DNA of 33,924 nt from Nocardia rhizosphaerihabitans (GTDB lineage: Bacteria > Actinomycetota > Actinomycetes > Mycobacteriales > Mycobacteriaceae): positions 1 to 33,924 of the forward strand of contig NZ_BMNE01000017.1 in the NCBI RefSeq assembly GCF_014646295.1, read 5' to 3'. A program made the translations under genes and the position numbers. This document shows, piece after piece, positions 23,609-31,760 of the stretch (positions within the stretch are counted from its first letter, which is position 1; each line of letters starts with the position of its first letter). The notes under the pieces were generated by a model. It was not told the DNA's origin. It worked only from the letters and a program-made list of their open reading frames with translations, and did no database searches.

Positions 23609-23965
23609 ATGAACACCGTCGTCGCACAGTACCTGGAGGCATGGAACACCCGCGAACCCGGCGCCCGCCGCTCCGCTGTCGCCCGCCTGTTCACCCCGGA
23701 GGCGCGCTATGTCGACCCCCTGGTCGCGGTGACCGGCCACGCCGAACTCGAGGCGGCCATCGCCGGCGTGCAGACCCAGTTCCCCGACTGGACCTTCCGG
23801 CTGGCCGGCCCGGTCGACGCCCACCACGACCAGGTGCGCTTCACCTGGGGCCTCGGTCCCGCCGACGGCGACCCCGTGGTGATCGGCTTCGACGTCGCCG
23901 TCCTCGCCGACGGTCGCATCGACAGCGTCTACGGCTTCCTCGACCAGGTCCCCGCTCCCGCCTGA
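23609..23965 (+). CDS. SnoaL-like (NTF2-fold) protein
   Basis: 118 aa with a strong ribosome-binding site (GGAGGT) before ATG 23609. The sequence fits the SnoaL/NTF2-like alpha+beta barrel: VAQYLEAWNTREPGARRSAV, LFTPEARYVDPLVAVTGHAE, QFPDWTFRLAGPVDAHHDQV, RFTWGLGPADGDPVVIGFDV and IDSVYGFLDQV. Such folds act as small isomerases/cyclases or non-enzymatic ligand binders, so function is open. It is divergent from the LAL regulator and followed 29 bp later by a membrane protein, forming a probable two-gene operon. Confidence 0.88.
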   Translation: MNTVVAQYLEAWNTREPGARRSAVARLFTPEARYVDPLVAVTGHAELEAAIAGVQTQFPDWTFRLAGPVDAHHDQVRFTWGLGPADGDPVVIGFDVAVLADGRIDSVYGFLDQVPAPA

Positions 23966-23994
23966 CCCACCCTTCCCGAACCAGGAGATCCGCC

Positions 23995-24420
23995 ATGACC
24001 ACCGCCACCGCCCCGTCCCGCCTGTCCACCCTGCTCGCTCCGGGCGAGCCGCTGCTGCGGCTGTCGCTGCGCCTCGACGCCGTCGTCACCACCGTGAACG
24101 GCCTCGCCTACCTCGCGCTGGCACAGCCGCTGGAACGGCTGCTCGGCCTCGATTCCCGGGCAGGCCTCGCCATCGGCGCCTTCCTCACCGCCTACGGCCT
24201 CGCGGTCGCCGTGGTCGGCCGGAAGTCACCCGTGCCCCGGCGCGGTGCGGCGGCGGTCGCGATCGGCAACGCGACCTGGGTCGTCGCGAGTCTGCTCGCC
24301 CTGGTCACCGGCGTCCTCGGGCTGACCGTGGCCGGCGCGGTCTGGGCGGTGATGCAGGCGGTCACGGTCGGCGCCTTCGCCGCACTGCAGTACCGGGGCC
24401 TGCGCGGCACCGGCCACTGA
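23995..24420 (+). CDS. Small integral membrane protein (141 aa)
   Basis: ATG at 23995 with AGGAG seven bases upstream, 29 bp after the SnoaL-like gene. Four hydrophobic segments (about residues 26-45, 55-75, 85-108 and 112-132; VTTVNGLAYLALAQPLERLL, GAFLTAYGLAVAVVG, GNATWVVASLLALVTGVLGL, AVWAVMQAVTVGAFAALQY) suggest a four-helix membrane protein with no catalytic motif. Such proteins often accompany SnoaL-like genes in actinobacteria; role unknown. A strong hairpin follows its stop. Confidence 0.82.
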   Translation: MTTATAPSRLSTLLAPGEPLLRLSLRLDAVVTTVNGLAYLALAQPLERLLGLDSRAGLAIGAFLTAYGLAVAVVGRKSPVPRRGAAAVAIGNATWVVASLLALVTGVLGLTVAGAVWAVMQAVTVGAFAALQYRGLRGTGH

Positions 24421-24436
24421 CCACTCGAACACAGAC

Positions 24437-24476
24437 CGCGAACGCGGGGCCACGACATCGTGGCCTCGCGTTCGCG
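24437..24476 (+). terminator. Strong terminator-like hairpin
   Basis: Nineteen-base arms (24437-24455 and 24458-24476) complementary at all but one position, where RNA could form a G-U pair. It starts 17 bases after the membrane-protein stop. No U-tract follows on the plus strand. It probably ends the SnoaL operon and also isolates the methyltransferase promoter just downstream. Confidence 0.7.
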
Positions 24477-24483
24477 TGCGGCG

Positions 24484-24496
24484 TAGCGTCATCGAC
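24484..24496 (+). promoter_or_regulatory. Leaderless promoter of the methyltransferase gene
   Basis: TAGCGT (24484-24489), then seven bases, then the ATG at 24497. No Shine-Dalgarno; the -35 region falls in the preceding hairpin. Confidence 0.5.
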
Positions 24497-25303
24497 ATGG
24501 CCGTTCCCGACGAGCAGCTGCCCTCGTTCCGCGCCGACGACGCCGGTGTCGCGGACGATCTCCTGGTCACCCTGCTCGACCTGCAGGCCGCGCTGCCCGG
24601 TGTCGTCCGGATGCGGCACTGGGTGCTGGAGGCCCTCGCACCGCGGCCGGGGGAGTCCGCCCTCGACATCGGATCAGGCACCGGCTCGGAGGTGCTCGCC
24701 TTCGCCGAACGGGTCGGACCGCACGGCCGCGCGGTGGGCGTCGACCCGAATCCGGCCATGCTGGCGGTGGCCAGGCAACGCGCGAGCGGCACCGCCGCCG
24801 AATATCTCGAAGGCACCGCCTACGAGCTGCCGCTCCCGAACGATTCCGTCGACCTGGTCCGCTGCGAACGGGTCTTCCAGCATCTCGACGACCCGGCCGC
24901 CGCGACCGCCGAAATCGCCCGCGTGCTGCGCCCCGGCGGCCGTGTTGCCCTCGTCGACAGCGACTGGTACACCGCGATCCTGCATCCCGGTGACCGCGAC
25001 GTCGTCGCCGCGCTCTCCGATCTGATGCGTGCCGGCACCGCCAATCCCGGCTCCGGCAGGCTGCTGCGCGGGTTGCTGGTGAACGCGGGTTTCGTCATCG
25101 ACGACCAGGCCTCACAGGCGGTGATCTGGGACGCGGACAGCACGACGCAGCTGGTCGGCCAGATGGTGGCCGCCGGTCGCGCCGCCTCGGTGATCACCGA
25201 GGAACAAGCCGCCGACCTGATCGCCACGGTGACCGACGGCGTCGTGACCGGGGACTACCACCTGTCGGTCACCATGTTCGCGGTGCTGGCCCACCGGCCG
25301 TGA
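24497..25303 (+). CDS. SAM-dependent methyltransferase (class I)
   Basis: 268-aa Rossmann-fold methyltransferase of the UbiE-like/Methyltransf_11 type. SAM motif I is ALDIGSGTGSEVLAFAERVG (residues 55-74); the acidic end of beta2 is GVDPNPAML (about 81-89). Motifs II/III are DLVRCERVFQHLDDP and ARVLRPGGRVALVDSDW. The C-terminal third (TMFAVLAHRP at the end) is specific to this subgroup and would define the acceptor, which I cannot identify. The ATG at 24497 is placed seven bases after a -10 element. It converges with treY, with six bases between the stops. Confidence 0.9.
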   Translation: MAVPDEQLPSFRADDAGVADDLLVTLLDLQAALPGVVRMRHWVLEALAPRPGESALDIGSGTGSEVLAFAERVGPHGRAVGVDPNPAMLAVARQRASGTAAEYLEGTAYELPLPNDSVDLVRCERVFQHLDDPAAATAEIARVLRPGGRVALVDSDWYTAILHPGDRDVVAALSDLMRAGTANPGSGRLLRGLLVNAGFVIDDQASQAVIWDADSTTQLVGQMVAAGRAASVITEEQAADLIATVTDGVVTGDYHLSVTMFAVLAHRP

Positions 25304-25309
25304 GCGCCG

Positions 25310-27730
25310 TCAGCGCACCAGCAGGGCGACCGGGAGACGGGCGAACAGCTTGTCGATCCGGACACTGCCCGCGAAGGTGTTGCCGGTGAGCCGGTCGATC
25401 CAATTGCCTTCCGGCAGTTGCAGTGTCGTATCGAGCCAGCCGGTCGCGGCCAGCCCGACGGAATGCCTGGTCGCCGCGACGATCACCTCGGGCGCCTCGC
25501 CCGCCGGCCCGCGACCATAGGCGACGAGCCGCTGCGCGTGCTCCCCGACGGCATACAGCGGCAGATAGATTCCGCCGACGAAGCACTCCGGCCGCTCCCT
25601 GCGCAACCACAGCGCATAGGCGACCACCCACATCTTCGCCGCGCCCGTCGTGTCCAATGTCGGTGGCTCGGTAAGGGATTGGAGCAACCCGGCGCGGACC
25701 GCGAAGTTCACCGGCCGCCGATTGTCGGGGTCGACGAGGGAGTCTTCCCACAGCTCGGTGCCCTGGTAGATATCCGGGATGCCGGGACCGCACAGCTGCA
25801 ACAGCTTCTGCGCCACCGCATCCGACCAGGCGTGTGGTGCGAGCTCGTGCGCCAGATCGCCGATACCGGTGCCGACCGGACCGTCGATGACCGCGTCCAG
25901 CCAGCCGTGCACCGCCGCCTCGAACTGCGCGTCCGGCTCCTCCCACGACGTCTTGACGCCCGCCTCTCGAATCGACTTCTCCGCGAACAGATGCAGCCGA
26001 TCACGCAGACCGGGCACCGACGACGCGGGCCGCCCGTCGGCGGGCCACACCCCGAACATGTTCTGCAACAGGAACAACGCCGTCGCACCATCCGGCGCGG
26101 GTGTCGTCTCCAGCCAGCCGCGCACCCGCTGCGACCAGATATCGGCCACCTGCGACAGCACCCCGATCCGGGCGCGCACGTCCTCGCCGCGCTTGGTGTC
26201 GTGGGTGGACAGCGTCGTCATGGTGGCGGGCCAGCGCTGCGAGCGTTCGCTGTTGGACAGGTGGAAGTCGTTGACGGAGTGGCCGAACCGCGCCGGATTG
26301 CCGCCCACCTCCTGCAGCGACACCAGCCGCGCACCCTGGTAGAACATGGTGTCCTCGACCGACTTGGCGGTGATCGCACCACACACCTGGGAGAACCGGG
26401 TCGCCGCCTCGCGGCCCTTGGCCAGCGCGGTCACCAGCACCGACAGCGGCGCGGTGAGCTCGGCATTGCGCTTCTCCACCTCGGCGACCACGGCCGCGGT
26501 GATCCCGGCCAGCGGCGCGTAGTCCACCCGGTACACCGGCATGAACGCCAGCACCTCGATGGTCGCGTTGCTCACCGCGAGCGTGTCGAAACTGCCCGCG
26601 TTTCCGTCGCGTTTGATCGCGGCGACCAGCCGCCGGATCTCCGGCGCGAGAATGGTTTCCGCGACCGCGCGCTTGATCCGGTGCTCGGTCTCGCCGAACC
26701 ACGCCCGGTCGCTGCCGTGTCCGGCGACGTGCTGGGACAGCTCGGTCATCGTCGCCTCGCCCGCGGGGTCGATCAGCACTCCGCCGAGGTCGGCGAGCGC
26801 GTCGTACCCGGTGGTGCCGTCGACCGGCAGCGTCGCATCGAGGGGTTCGCGGTTGGCGAGGATCTTCTCCACCAGCAGCAGCCGCTGCGGGCCGATCAGC
26901 CTGCGCAGCCGGGTCAGGTACGCGCTGGGGTGCGACAGGCCGTCCGGATGGTCGACGCGCACACCGTCGATGAGATCGTGTTCGCACCAGGCGGCGAGCT
27001 CGCGGTGGGTCGCCTCGAAGACCTCGGGGTCCTCCTGGCGGATCGCGGCCAGGCTGTTCACCGCGAAGAACCGCCGGTAGGTGCACACCCCGGCCTTCCA
27101 GCTCACCAGCCGGTAGTGCTGGCGATCATGGATGCGCAGCGCGTTGTCACCGTCGGTGCCCGGCGCGATCGGGAACCGCAGATCGTGCAGCGCCAGCATC
27201 GGTTCCGGCCCCGAGCGGTCGACGGTCAGTGCGGCCGGGTCGTTCTCGTTCTGCAGCACCGGCAGCGCCAACCGGCCGCCCGCGCCGTTGCCGGGGCTCC
27301 AGTCGATGTCGAAGTACCTGGCGTACTTGGATTTCTGGCCGTTGCGCAGCACGTCCCACCACCACGGGTTCTGCCGCGGATCGGCGACGCCGACGTGATT
27401 GGGCACCAGGTCGACGATCAAACCCATCCCGCGACTGCGCACTTCGTCCGACAGCGCCTTGAGACCGGTCGGGCCGCCCAGCGCGGCCGACACCGTGGTG
27501 GGGTCGGTGACGTCGTACCCGTGCGTCGAGCCGTGCGTCGCGGTGAGGATCGGCGACAGATACAGATGCGAGATCCCCAGCTGCTGCAGATATTCGGCGA
27601 TGGCACGGGCATCGGCGAAGGTGAGCGCGTCCGGCCGCAGTTGCAGCCGGTAGGTACTGCGCACCGTGCTCGGCCGGATGGGCGCGCGATGCAGCAGGGT
27701 CAGCGGATCGGTCACGTAGGTCTCGGTCAT
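25310..27730 (-). CDS. treY: Malto-oligosyltrehalose synthase
   Basis: 806-aa GH13 enzyme that isomerises the reducing-end alpha-1,4 bond of maltodextrins to alpha,alpha-1,1, giving maltooligosyl-trehalose for TreZ. TreY signatures: STYRLQLRPDALTFADARAI and LGISHLYLSPILTATHGSTH at the N-terminus, DLVPNHVG, nucleophile D260 in DGVRVDHPDGL, acid/base E289 in LLVEKIL, and STHDTKRGEDVRARI further on. The C-terminus includes PGIPDIYQGTELWEDSLVDP. The ATG at 27730 lies eight bases after the treX stop, so the genes are co-transcribed and probably coupled; the ribosome-binding site is weak. GTG six codons in is an alternative start. Confidence 0.96.
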   Translation of the reverse strand: MTETYVTDPLTLLHRAPIRPSTVRSTYRLQLRPDALTFADARAIAEYLQQLGISHLYLSPILTATHGSTHGYDVTDPTTVSAALGGPTGLKALSDEVRSRGMGLIVDLVPNHVGVADPRQNPWWWDVLRNGQKSKYARYFDIDWSPGNGAGGRLALPVLQNENDPAALTVDRSGPEPMLALHDLRFPIAPGTDGDNALRIHDRQHYRLVSWKAGVCTYRRFFAVNSLAAIRQEDPEVFEATHRELAAWCEHDLIDGVRVDHPDGLSHPSAYLTRLRRLIGPQRLLLVEKILANREPLDATLPVDGTTGYDALADLGGVLIDPAGEATMTELSQHVAGHGSDRAWFGETEHRIKRAVAETILAPEIRRLVAAIKRDGNAGSFDTLAVSNATIEVLAFMPVYRVDYAPLAGITAAVVAEVEKRNAELTAPLSVLVTALAKGREAATRFSQVCGAITAKSVEDTMFYQGARLVSLQEVGGNPARFGHSVNDFHLSNSERSQRWPATMTTLSTHDTKRGEDVRARIGVLSQVADIWSQRVRGWLETTPAPDGATALFLLQNMFGVWPADGRPASSVPGLRDRLHLFAEKSIREAGVKTSWEEPDAQFEAAVHGWLDAVIDGPVGTGIGDLAHELAPHAWSDAVAQKLLQLCGPGIPDIYQGTELWEDSLVDPDNRRPVNFAVRAGLLQSLTEPPTLDTTGAAKMWVVAYALWLRRERPECFVGGIYLPLYAVGEHAQRLVAYGRGPAGEAPEVIVAATRHSVGLAATGWLDTTLQLPEGNWIDRLTGNTFAGSVRIDKLFARLPVALLVR

Positions 27731-27738
27731 CGTTTCGG

Positions 27739-29859
27739 CTAGGTGGTTCGGCGCAGGACGAGCAGGCAGCGACTGGGGACGGGGAGCGACGCGGCCGCGG
27801 GATACACCGCGTCGGCCGCGCCGGTGGGGGTCGAACAATCCAGGGCCAGTGTCCATTCGGCACCGAACTCCGGCCCTGGCAGCACGAATTCGAGCGCTTC
27901 GTCGTGCGCATTGAAGCACAGCAGGAACGAGTCGTCGCTGATGCGTTCGCCCCGCGGTCCCGGTTCGGGGATACCGTCGCCGTCGAGCAGCACGGCCAGG
28001 GACTTGCCGAAGCCGCTGTGCCAGTCGTCGGTGGTCATCTCGGCGCCGCCGGGGGTGAACCACGCGATTTCGCGTTTGCGGTCCCGTCCGTCACCGGGTC
28101 CGGCGGCCAGGAAGCGGCGGCGCCGGAAGATCGGATGCGCGGTGCGCAGGGCGATCGCCGAGCGGGTGAATTCGAGCAGGTCGGCATTGGTCTGTGCCAG
28201 CGACCAGTCCATCCACGCCAGCGGCGAATCCTGGCAGTACACATTGTTGTTGCCGAGCTGGGTGCGGCCGATCTCGTCGCCGTGGGCCAGCATCGGCGTG
28301 CCCTGGCTCAAGATCAGGGTGGCCAGCAGATTGCGTTGCTGGCGGGCTCGCAGTTCCAGGATTTCCGGATCGTCGGTCGGGCCCTCCACGCCGCAGTTCC
28401 ACGACCGGTTGTGGCTCTCCCCGTCGCGGTTGCCCTCGCCGTTGGCGTTGTTGTGTTTCTCGTTGTAGGACACCAGATCCCGCAGGGTGAACCCGTCGTG
28501 CGCGGTGACGAAGTTGATGCTCGCGCCCGGGCGCCGGCCGGTCGACTCGTACAGGTCCGAGGAGCCGGTCAGCCGGTAGGCGAACTCGCCAAGCGTCGCT
28601 GGTTCACCGCGCCAGTAGTCGCGCACCGTGTCGCGGTACTTGCCGTTCCACTCGGTCCACAGGCTCGGAAAGTTGCCGACCTGATAGCCGCCCTCGCCGA
28701 CGTCCCACGGTTCGGCGATCAGCTTGACCTGGCTCACGATCGGGTCCTGGTGCACCAGGTCGAAGAACGCGGAAAGCCGGTCCACGTCGTGCAATTCGCG
28801 CGCCAGCGTCGCGGCGAGGTCGAACCGGAAACCGTCGACGTGCATGTCCACGATCCAGTAGCGCAGCGAGTCCATGATCAGCTGCAGCGTGTGCGGATGC
28901 CGCACATTGAGACTGTTACCGGTGCCGGTGTAGTCCTTGTAGCGCTCCGGGTCGGTCTCGTCGAGCCGGTAGTAGGCGGCATTGTCGATGCCGCGCAGGC
29001 TCAGGGTGGGGCCGAGATGGTTGCCCTCGCCGGTGTGGTTGTAGACCACGTCGAGGATCACCTCGATGCCCTCGGCGTGCATCGCGCGCACCATCGCCTT
29101 GAACTCGGCGACCGCGGCATCGCCACGCGGGCGGGCCGAGTACTGGTTGTGCGGGGCGAGATAGCCGATGCTGTTGTAGCCCCAGTAGTTTCGCAGGCCC
29201 TGATCGGTCAGCACGTGATCGTGGAAGAACTGGTGCACCGGCATGAGCTCGATCGCGGTGACGCCCAGGCTCTTCAGATGCCCGATGATCGCCGGATGCG
29301 CCAGGCCCGCGTACGTGCCGCGCAGTTCCTCGGGGATGTCGGGGTGCGTCATCGTCATGCCCTTGACGTGCGCCTCGTAGATCACCGTCTCGTGATACGG
29401 CCGGTTCGGCGGCCGGTCGGCGCCCCAGTCGAAGAACGGGTTGATCACCACCCCGGTCATGGTGTGGCCCAGCGAATCCAGCCCGTAGGTATACAGCGAC
29501 GGATCGTTGACGAACTGTCCGTCGAAGGCCTTCCCGTACGGATCGAGCAGCAATTTGCTCGGATCACAGCGCAATCCGAGCTCCGGCTCATAGGGGCCGT
29601 GAATGCGGAAGCCGTACCGCTGACCCGGCGTCACCGCGGGCAGATAGGCGTGCCAGACATACCCGTCGACCTCGTCGAGATTCACCCTGGTCTCGGAGCC
29701 GTCCTTGGCGATCAGGCACAGTTCGACCTTGGTCGCGACCTCGGAGAACACCGAGAAGTTCGTGCCCGCGCCGTCGTAGGTGGCGCCCAGCGGATAGGCG
29801 GTGCCGGGCCAGACGCCCAGTGGGGTCACCTCACCGGATCGGTCGTTCGGGCTCGACAT
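27739..29859 (-). CDS. treX: Glycogen debranching enzyme (isoamylase type)
   Basis: 706-aa GlgX/TreX-type GH13 enzyme hydrolysing alpha-1,6 branches of glycogen so that TreY-TreZ can use the linear chains. The N-terminal CBM48-type domain (TNFSVFSEVATKVELCLI) is followed by the barrel: DVVYNHTGEGN, nucleophile D347 in VDGFRFDLAA, acid/base E383 in LIAEPWDVGEGGYQVG, and D455 in VTAHDGFTLRDLVSYN. Length and blocks are normal. The ATG at 29859 lies six bases after TACTGT, so the mRNA is probably leaderless. It is the first gene of a treX-treY operon; treZ is elsewhere (15332-17083). Confidence 0.96.
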   Translation of the reverse strand: MSSPNDRSGEVTPLGVWPGTAYPLGATYDGAGTNFSVFSEVATKVELCLIAKDGSETRVNLDEVDGYVWHAYLPAVTPGQRYGFRIHGPYEPELGLRCDPSKLLLDPYGKAFDGQFVNDPSLYTYGLDSLGHTMTGVVINPFFDWGADRPPNRPYHETVIYEAHVKGMTMTHPDIPEELRGTYAGLAHPAIIGHLKSLGVTAIELMPVHQFFHDHVLTDQGLRNYWGYNSIGYLAPHNQYSARPRGDAAVAEFKAMVRAMHAEGIEVILDVVYNHTGEGNHLGPTLSLRGIDNAAYYRLDETDPERYKDYTGTGNSLNVRHPHTLQLIMDSLRYWIVDMHVDGFRFDLAATLARELHDVDRLSAFFDLVHQDPIVSQVKLIAEPWDVGEGGYQVGNFPSLWTEWNGKYRDTVRDYWRGEPATLGEFAYRLTGSSDLYESTGRRPGASINFVTAHDGFTLRDLVSYNEKHNNANGEGNRDGESHNRSWNCGVEGPTDDPEILELRARQQRNLLATLILSQGTPMLAHGDEIGRTQLGNNNVYCQDSPLAWMDWSLAQTNADLLEFTRSAIALRTAHPIFRRRRFLAAGPGDGRDRKREIAWFTPGGAEMTTDDWHSGFGKSLAVLLDGDGIPEPGPRGERISDDSFLLCFNAHDEALEFVLPGPEFGAEWTLALDCSTPTGAADAVYPAAASLPVPSRCLLVLRRTT

Positions 29860-29871
29860 GCTACGACAGTA
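29860..29871 (-). promoter_or_regulatory. Leaderless promoter of treX
   Basis: On the minus strand TACTGT (29871 to 29866) is followed by six bases and the ATG at 29859. No Shine-Dalgarno is visible. Confidence 0.55.
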
Positions 29872-29926
29872 GAGGAATCCGGTCCCCGCCCGCGCGGGTG
29901 TGCGGTGGGTGCTTCGTCACGCCTGG

Positions 29927-30038
29927 TCAGCGGGCATCGGGCCGCCTCGTGGCCGCGAGCAGCCGCCGGGCGTAGCCGGTGCGCCGGGCCAGCGCTGCCA
30001 GTCCACCGAAGATCAGCCGCTGTAGCGGCACGGGCGGA
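29927..30038 (-). pseudogene. C-terminal remnant of a minus-strand gene
   Basis: The minus strand reads as a protein tail, PLQRLIFGGLAALARRTGY then ARRLLAATRRPDAR and a stop at 29927-29929, with normal high-GC codon pattern. Upstream the frame soon meets TAG in what is MarR coding sequence on the other strand. At most a 34-codon ORF (GTG 30031) remains. It looks like the last ~35 residues of a gene that was divergent from the marR gene. The family is not identified. Confidence 0.5.
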
Positions 30039-30383
30039 CCCGCGCACTACGCCGTCTTCCGGTACCTGGAACCGGGCGGCTCGCGGGTGACCGCGCTCGC
30101 CGAAGCGGCGGGGATGACCCAGCAGTCGATGGGCGAACTCGTCACGCACCTCGAGCGGTCCGGCTATGTCGAACGCCGCCCCGACCCCGCGGACCGGCGG
30201 GCGCGGCTGATCGTCGCGACCGCGGCGGGTGGCAAGGCTCTCGCCCTGGCAGGCGAGCATATTCGCCGGATCGAGGAGGCGATCGCGGCCGAACTCGGCG
30301 GGGTCACTCTCGGCGAAGTTCGTACCGCGCTGGCGCGCATTCCCGGTGTCATCGCCGATCAGCACGTCGGCCGCGAACCGTAG
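30039..30383 (+). pseudogene. MarR-family regulator, N-terminally truncated
   Basis: The frame encodes a MarR winged helix from its second helix onward: PAHYAVFRYLEP, SRVTALAEAAGMTQQSMGEL (recognition helix), VTHLERSGYVERRPDPADRR (wing), then a dimerisation helix, ending at TAG 30381-30383 region. The normal first ~35 residues (helix 1) are missing; the bases upstream instead encode, on the opposite strand, the tail of another gene. An open frame to GTG 29979 exists but adds an unrelated basic peptide. Probably non-functional, since helix 1 is part of the MarR dimer interface; a short internally started product cannot be excluded. Confidence 0.6.
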
Positions 30384-30387
30384 GTGA

Positions 30388-30407
30388 TAACTTGAACGGT
30401 GTTCAAG
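30388..30407 (+). promoter_or_regulatory. BioQ-type operator and -10 of bioA
   Basis: CTTGAAC-GGT-GTTCAAG (30391-30407) is a perfect 7-bp-arm palindrome containing TGAAC-N3-GTTCA, the pattern reported for the TetR-type biotin repressor BioQ in corynebacteria and mycobacteria. TAACTT (30388-30393), a possible -10, overlaps its left arm, so bound repressor would cover the promoter. bioA starts 40 bases downstream. Confidence 0.75.
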
Positions 30408-30447
30408 GCCGTCGTTCCGGCGGCACCGGGCGACGACGAGGAAACCT

Positions 30448-31725
30448 GTGGACCTGACTCCCGAGCAGATCACCGCCCTCGATGCCGAACACGTCTGGCA
30501 TCCCTACGGCGGCTTCCCCGCGACCACCGAACCGCTGGTCGTCGCGAGCGCGGCGGGCACCAGGCTCACCCTGGCCGACGGCCGCGAGCTCGTCGACGGG
30601 ATGAGCTCCTGGTGGGCGGCCGTGCACGGCTACCGGCACCCGGTGCTCGACGCGGCGTTGCTCGCGCAGTCGCAGCGGATGAGTCACGTGATGTTCGGCG
30701 GGCTCACCCACGAACCGGCCACCCGGCTGGCCCAGCTGCTCGTCGAGATCACCCCAGCCGGGCTGGACAAGGTATTCCTCTGCGATTCCGGCTCGGTCTC
30801 GGTCGAGGTCGCGGCGAAGATGTGCCTGCAGTACTGGCGCGGCGTCGGCAAGCCGGGCAAGCACCGGCTGCTCACCTGGCGCGGCGGCTACCACGGCGAC
30901 ACCTTCACCCCGATGAGCGTGTGCGACCCCGACGGCGGCATGCACACGCTGTGGACCGACGTCCTCACCGAGCAGGTCTTCGTTCCCACGCCACCGGTGA
31001 GCTTCGAACCCGACTACGTCGCCGAGCTCGAACACTCCGTCGCGGCCCATCGCGACGAGCTGGCCGCCGTGATCGTCGAACCGGTCGTCCAGGGCGCGGG
31101 CGGGATGCGCTGGCACGACCCGCGCTACCTCACCGAACTGCGCCGGATCTGCGACGAGAACGACGTCCTGCTCGTCTTCGACGAGATCGCCACCGGCTTC
31201 GGCCGCACCGGCGCGCTGTTCGCCGCCGACCACGTCGGCGTCGCGCCCGACGTGATGTGCGTCGGCAAGGCACTGACCGGCGGCTATCTGACCCTGGCCG
31301 CCACGCTGTGCACCGCCAGGATCGCCGAGACGATCAGCGCGGCGCACGGCGGTCTGATGCACGGGCCCACCTTCATGGGCAATCCGCTGGCCTGCGCTGT
31401 CGCGGTGGCCTCGATCGAACTGCTGCGCTCGCGGGACTGGCGCGGCGAGGTCGCCCGGATCGAATCCGAACTGCGGGTGGGCCTGGAGCCGATCGCCGGA
31501 CTGCCTGGCGTCGCCGACGTGCGGGTGCTCGGGGCGATCGGCGTCGTCGAGCTCGCCGAACCGGTCGACATGCGCGCGGCCACCGACGCCGCCGTCGACG
31601 CGGGCGCCTGGCTGCGCCCGTTCCGCAATCTCGTCTACACGATGCCGCCCTTCATCAGCACCACCGACGACATCGCCACCCTCACCGGCGCCGTGCGCGC
31701 CGCGGTCAAGGCCTCGCTCGGATGA
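30448..31725 (+). CDS. bioA: Adenosylmethionine-8-amino-7-oxononanoate aminotransferase
   Basis: 425-aa fold-type I PLP aminotransferase converting KAPA to DAPA with S-adenosylmethionine as amino donor, the second dedicated step of biotin ring assembly. The PLP lysine is K274 in MCVGKALTGGYL, and D245 is in LLVFDEIATGFGRTGALF. HVWHPYGG, GMSSWWAAVHGYRHP and SHVMFGGLTHEP are BioA-specific substrate/SAM-site blocks. It closely parallels mycobacterial BioA along its length. The start is GTG 30448, with GAGGAAA six to twelve bases upstream. The stop lies 35 bp before bioF. Confidence 0.96.
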   Translation: MDLTPEQITALDAEHVWHPYGGFPATTEPLVVASAAGTRLTLADGRELVDGMSSWWAAVHGYRHPVLDAALLAQSQRMSHVMFGGLTHEPATRLAQLLVEITPAGLDKVFLCDSGSVSVEVAAKMCLQYWRGVGKPGKHRLLTWRGGYHGDTFTPMSVCDPDGGMHTLWTDVLTEQVFVPTPPVSFEPDYVAELEHSVAAHRDELAAVIVEPVVQGAGGMRWHDPRYLTELRRICDENDVLLVFDEIATGFGRTGALFAADHVGVAPDVMCVGKALTGGYLTLAATLCTARIAETISAAHGGLMHGPTFMGNPLACAVAVASIELLRSRDWRGEVARIESELRVGLEPIAGLPGVADVRVLGAIGVVELAEPVDMRAATDAAVDAGAWLRPFRNLVYTMPPFISTTDDIATLTGAVRAAVKASLG

Positions 31726-31731
31726 TGCCCC

Positions 31732-31760
31732 TGAACGGCGTTCAAGTAAGCTCCTCAGCT
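31732..31760 (+). promoter_or_regulatory. Second BioQ-type operator and leaderless promoter of bioF
   Basis: TGAAC-GGC-GTTCA (31732-31744) is a perfect 13-bp palindrome of the same type as the one before bioA. TAAGCT (31747-31752) follows as a -10, eight bases before the GTG of bioF at 31761. The operator thus sits in the promoter of an internal transcription unit bioF-bioD. Confidence 0.7.

Noticed and set aside
20601..23642. LAL start at 23642
   Set aside because: The extra 64 codons are Cys/Arg-rich, cover the palindrome cluster and have no homology to LAL N-termini.
29881..29920. CCCGCGCGGG palindrome near treX upstream region as terminator
   Set aside because: Too short and simple in such GC-rich sequence to call.
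25418..30090. Plus-strand open frames opposite treY and treX
   Set aside because: Antisense shadows; no start context or domains, while treX and treY have complete GH13 motifs.
30399..31760. Upstream extension of the bioF frame across bioA
   Set aside because: Out-of-frame shadow of bioA with RR/GR-rich composition; bioF starts at GTG 31761.
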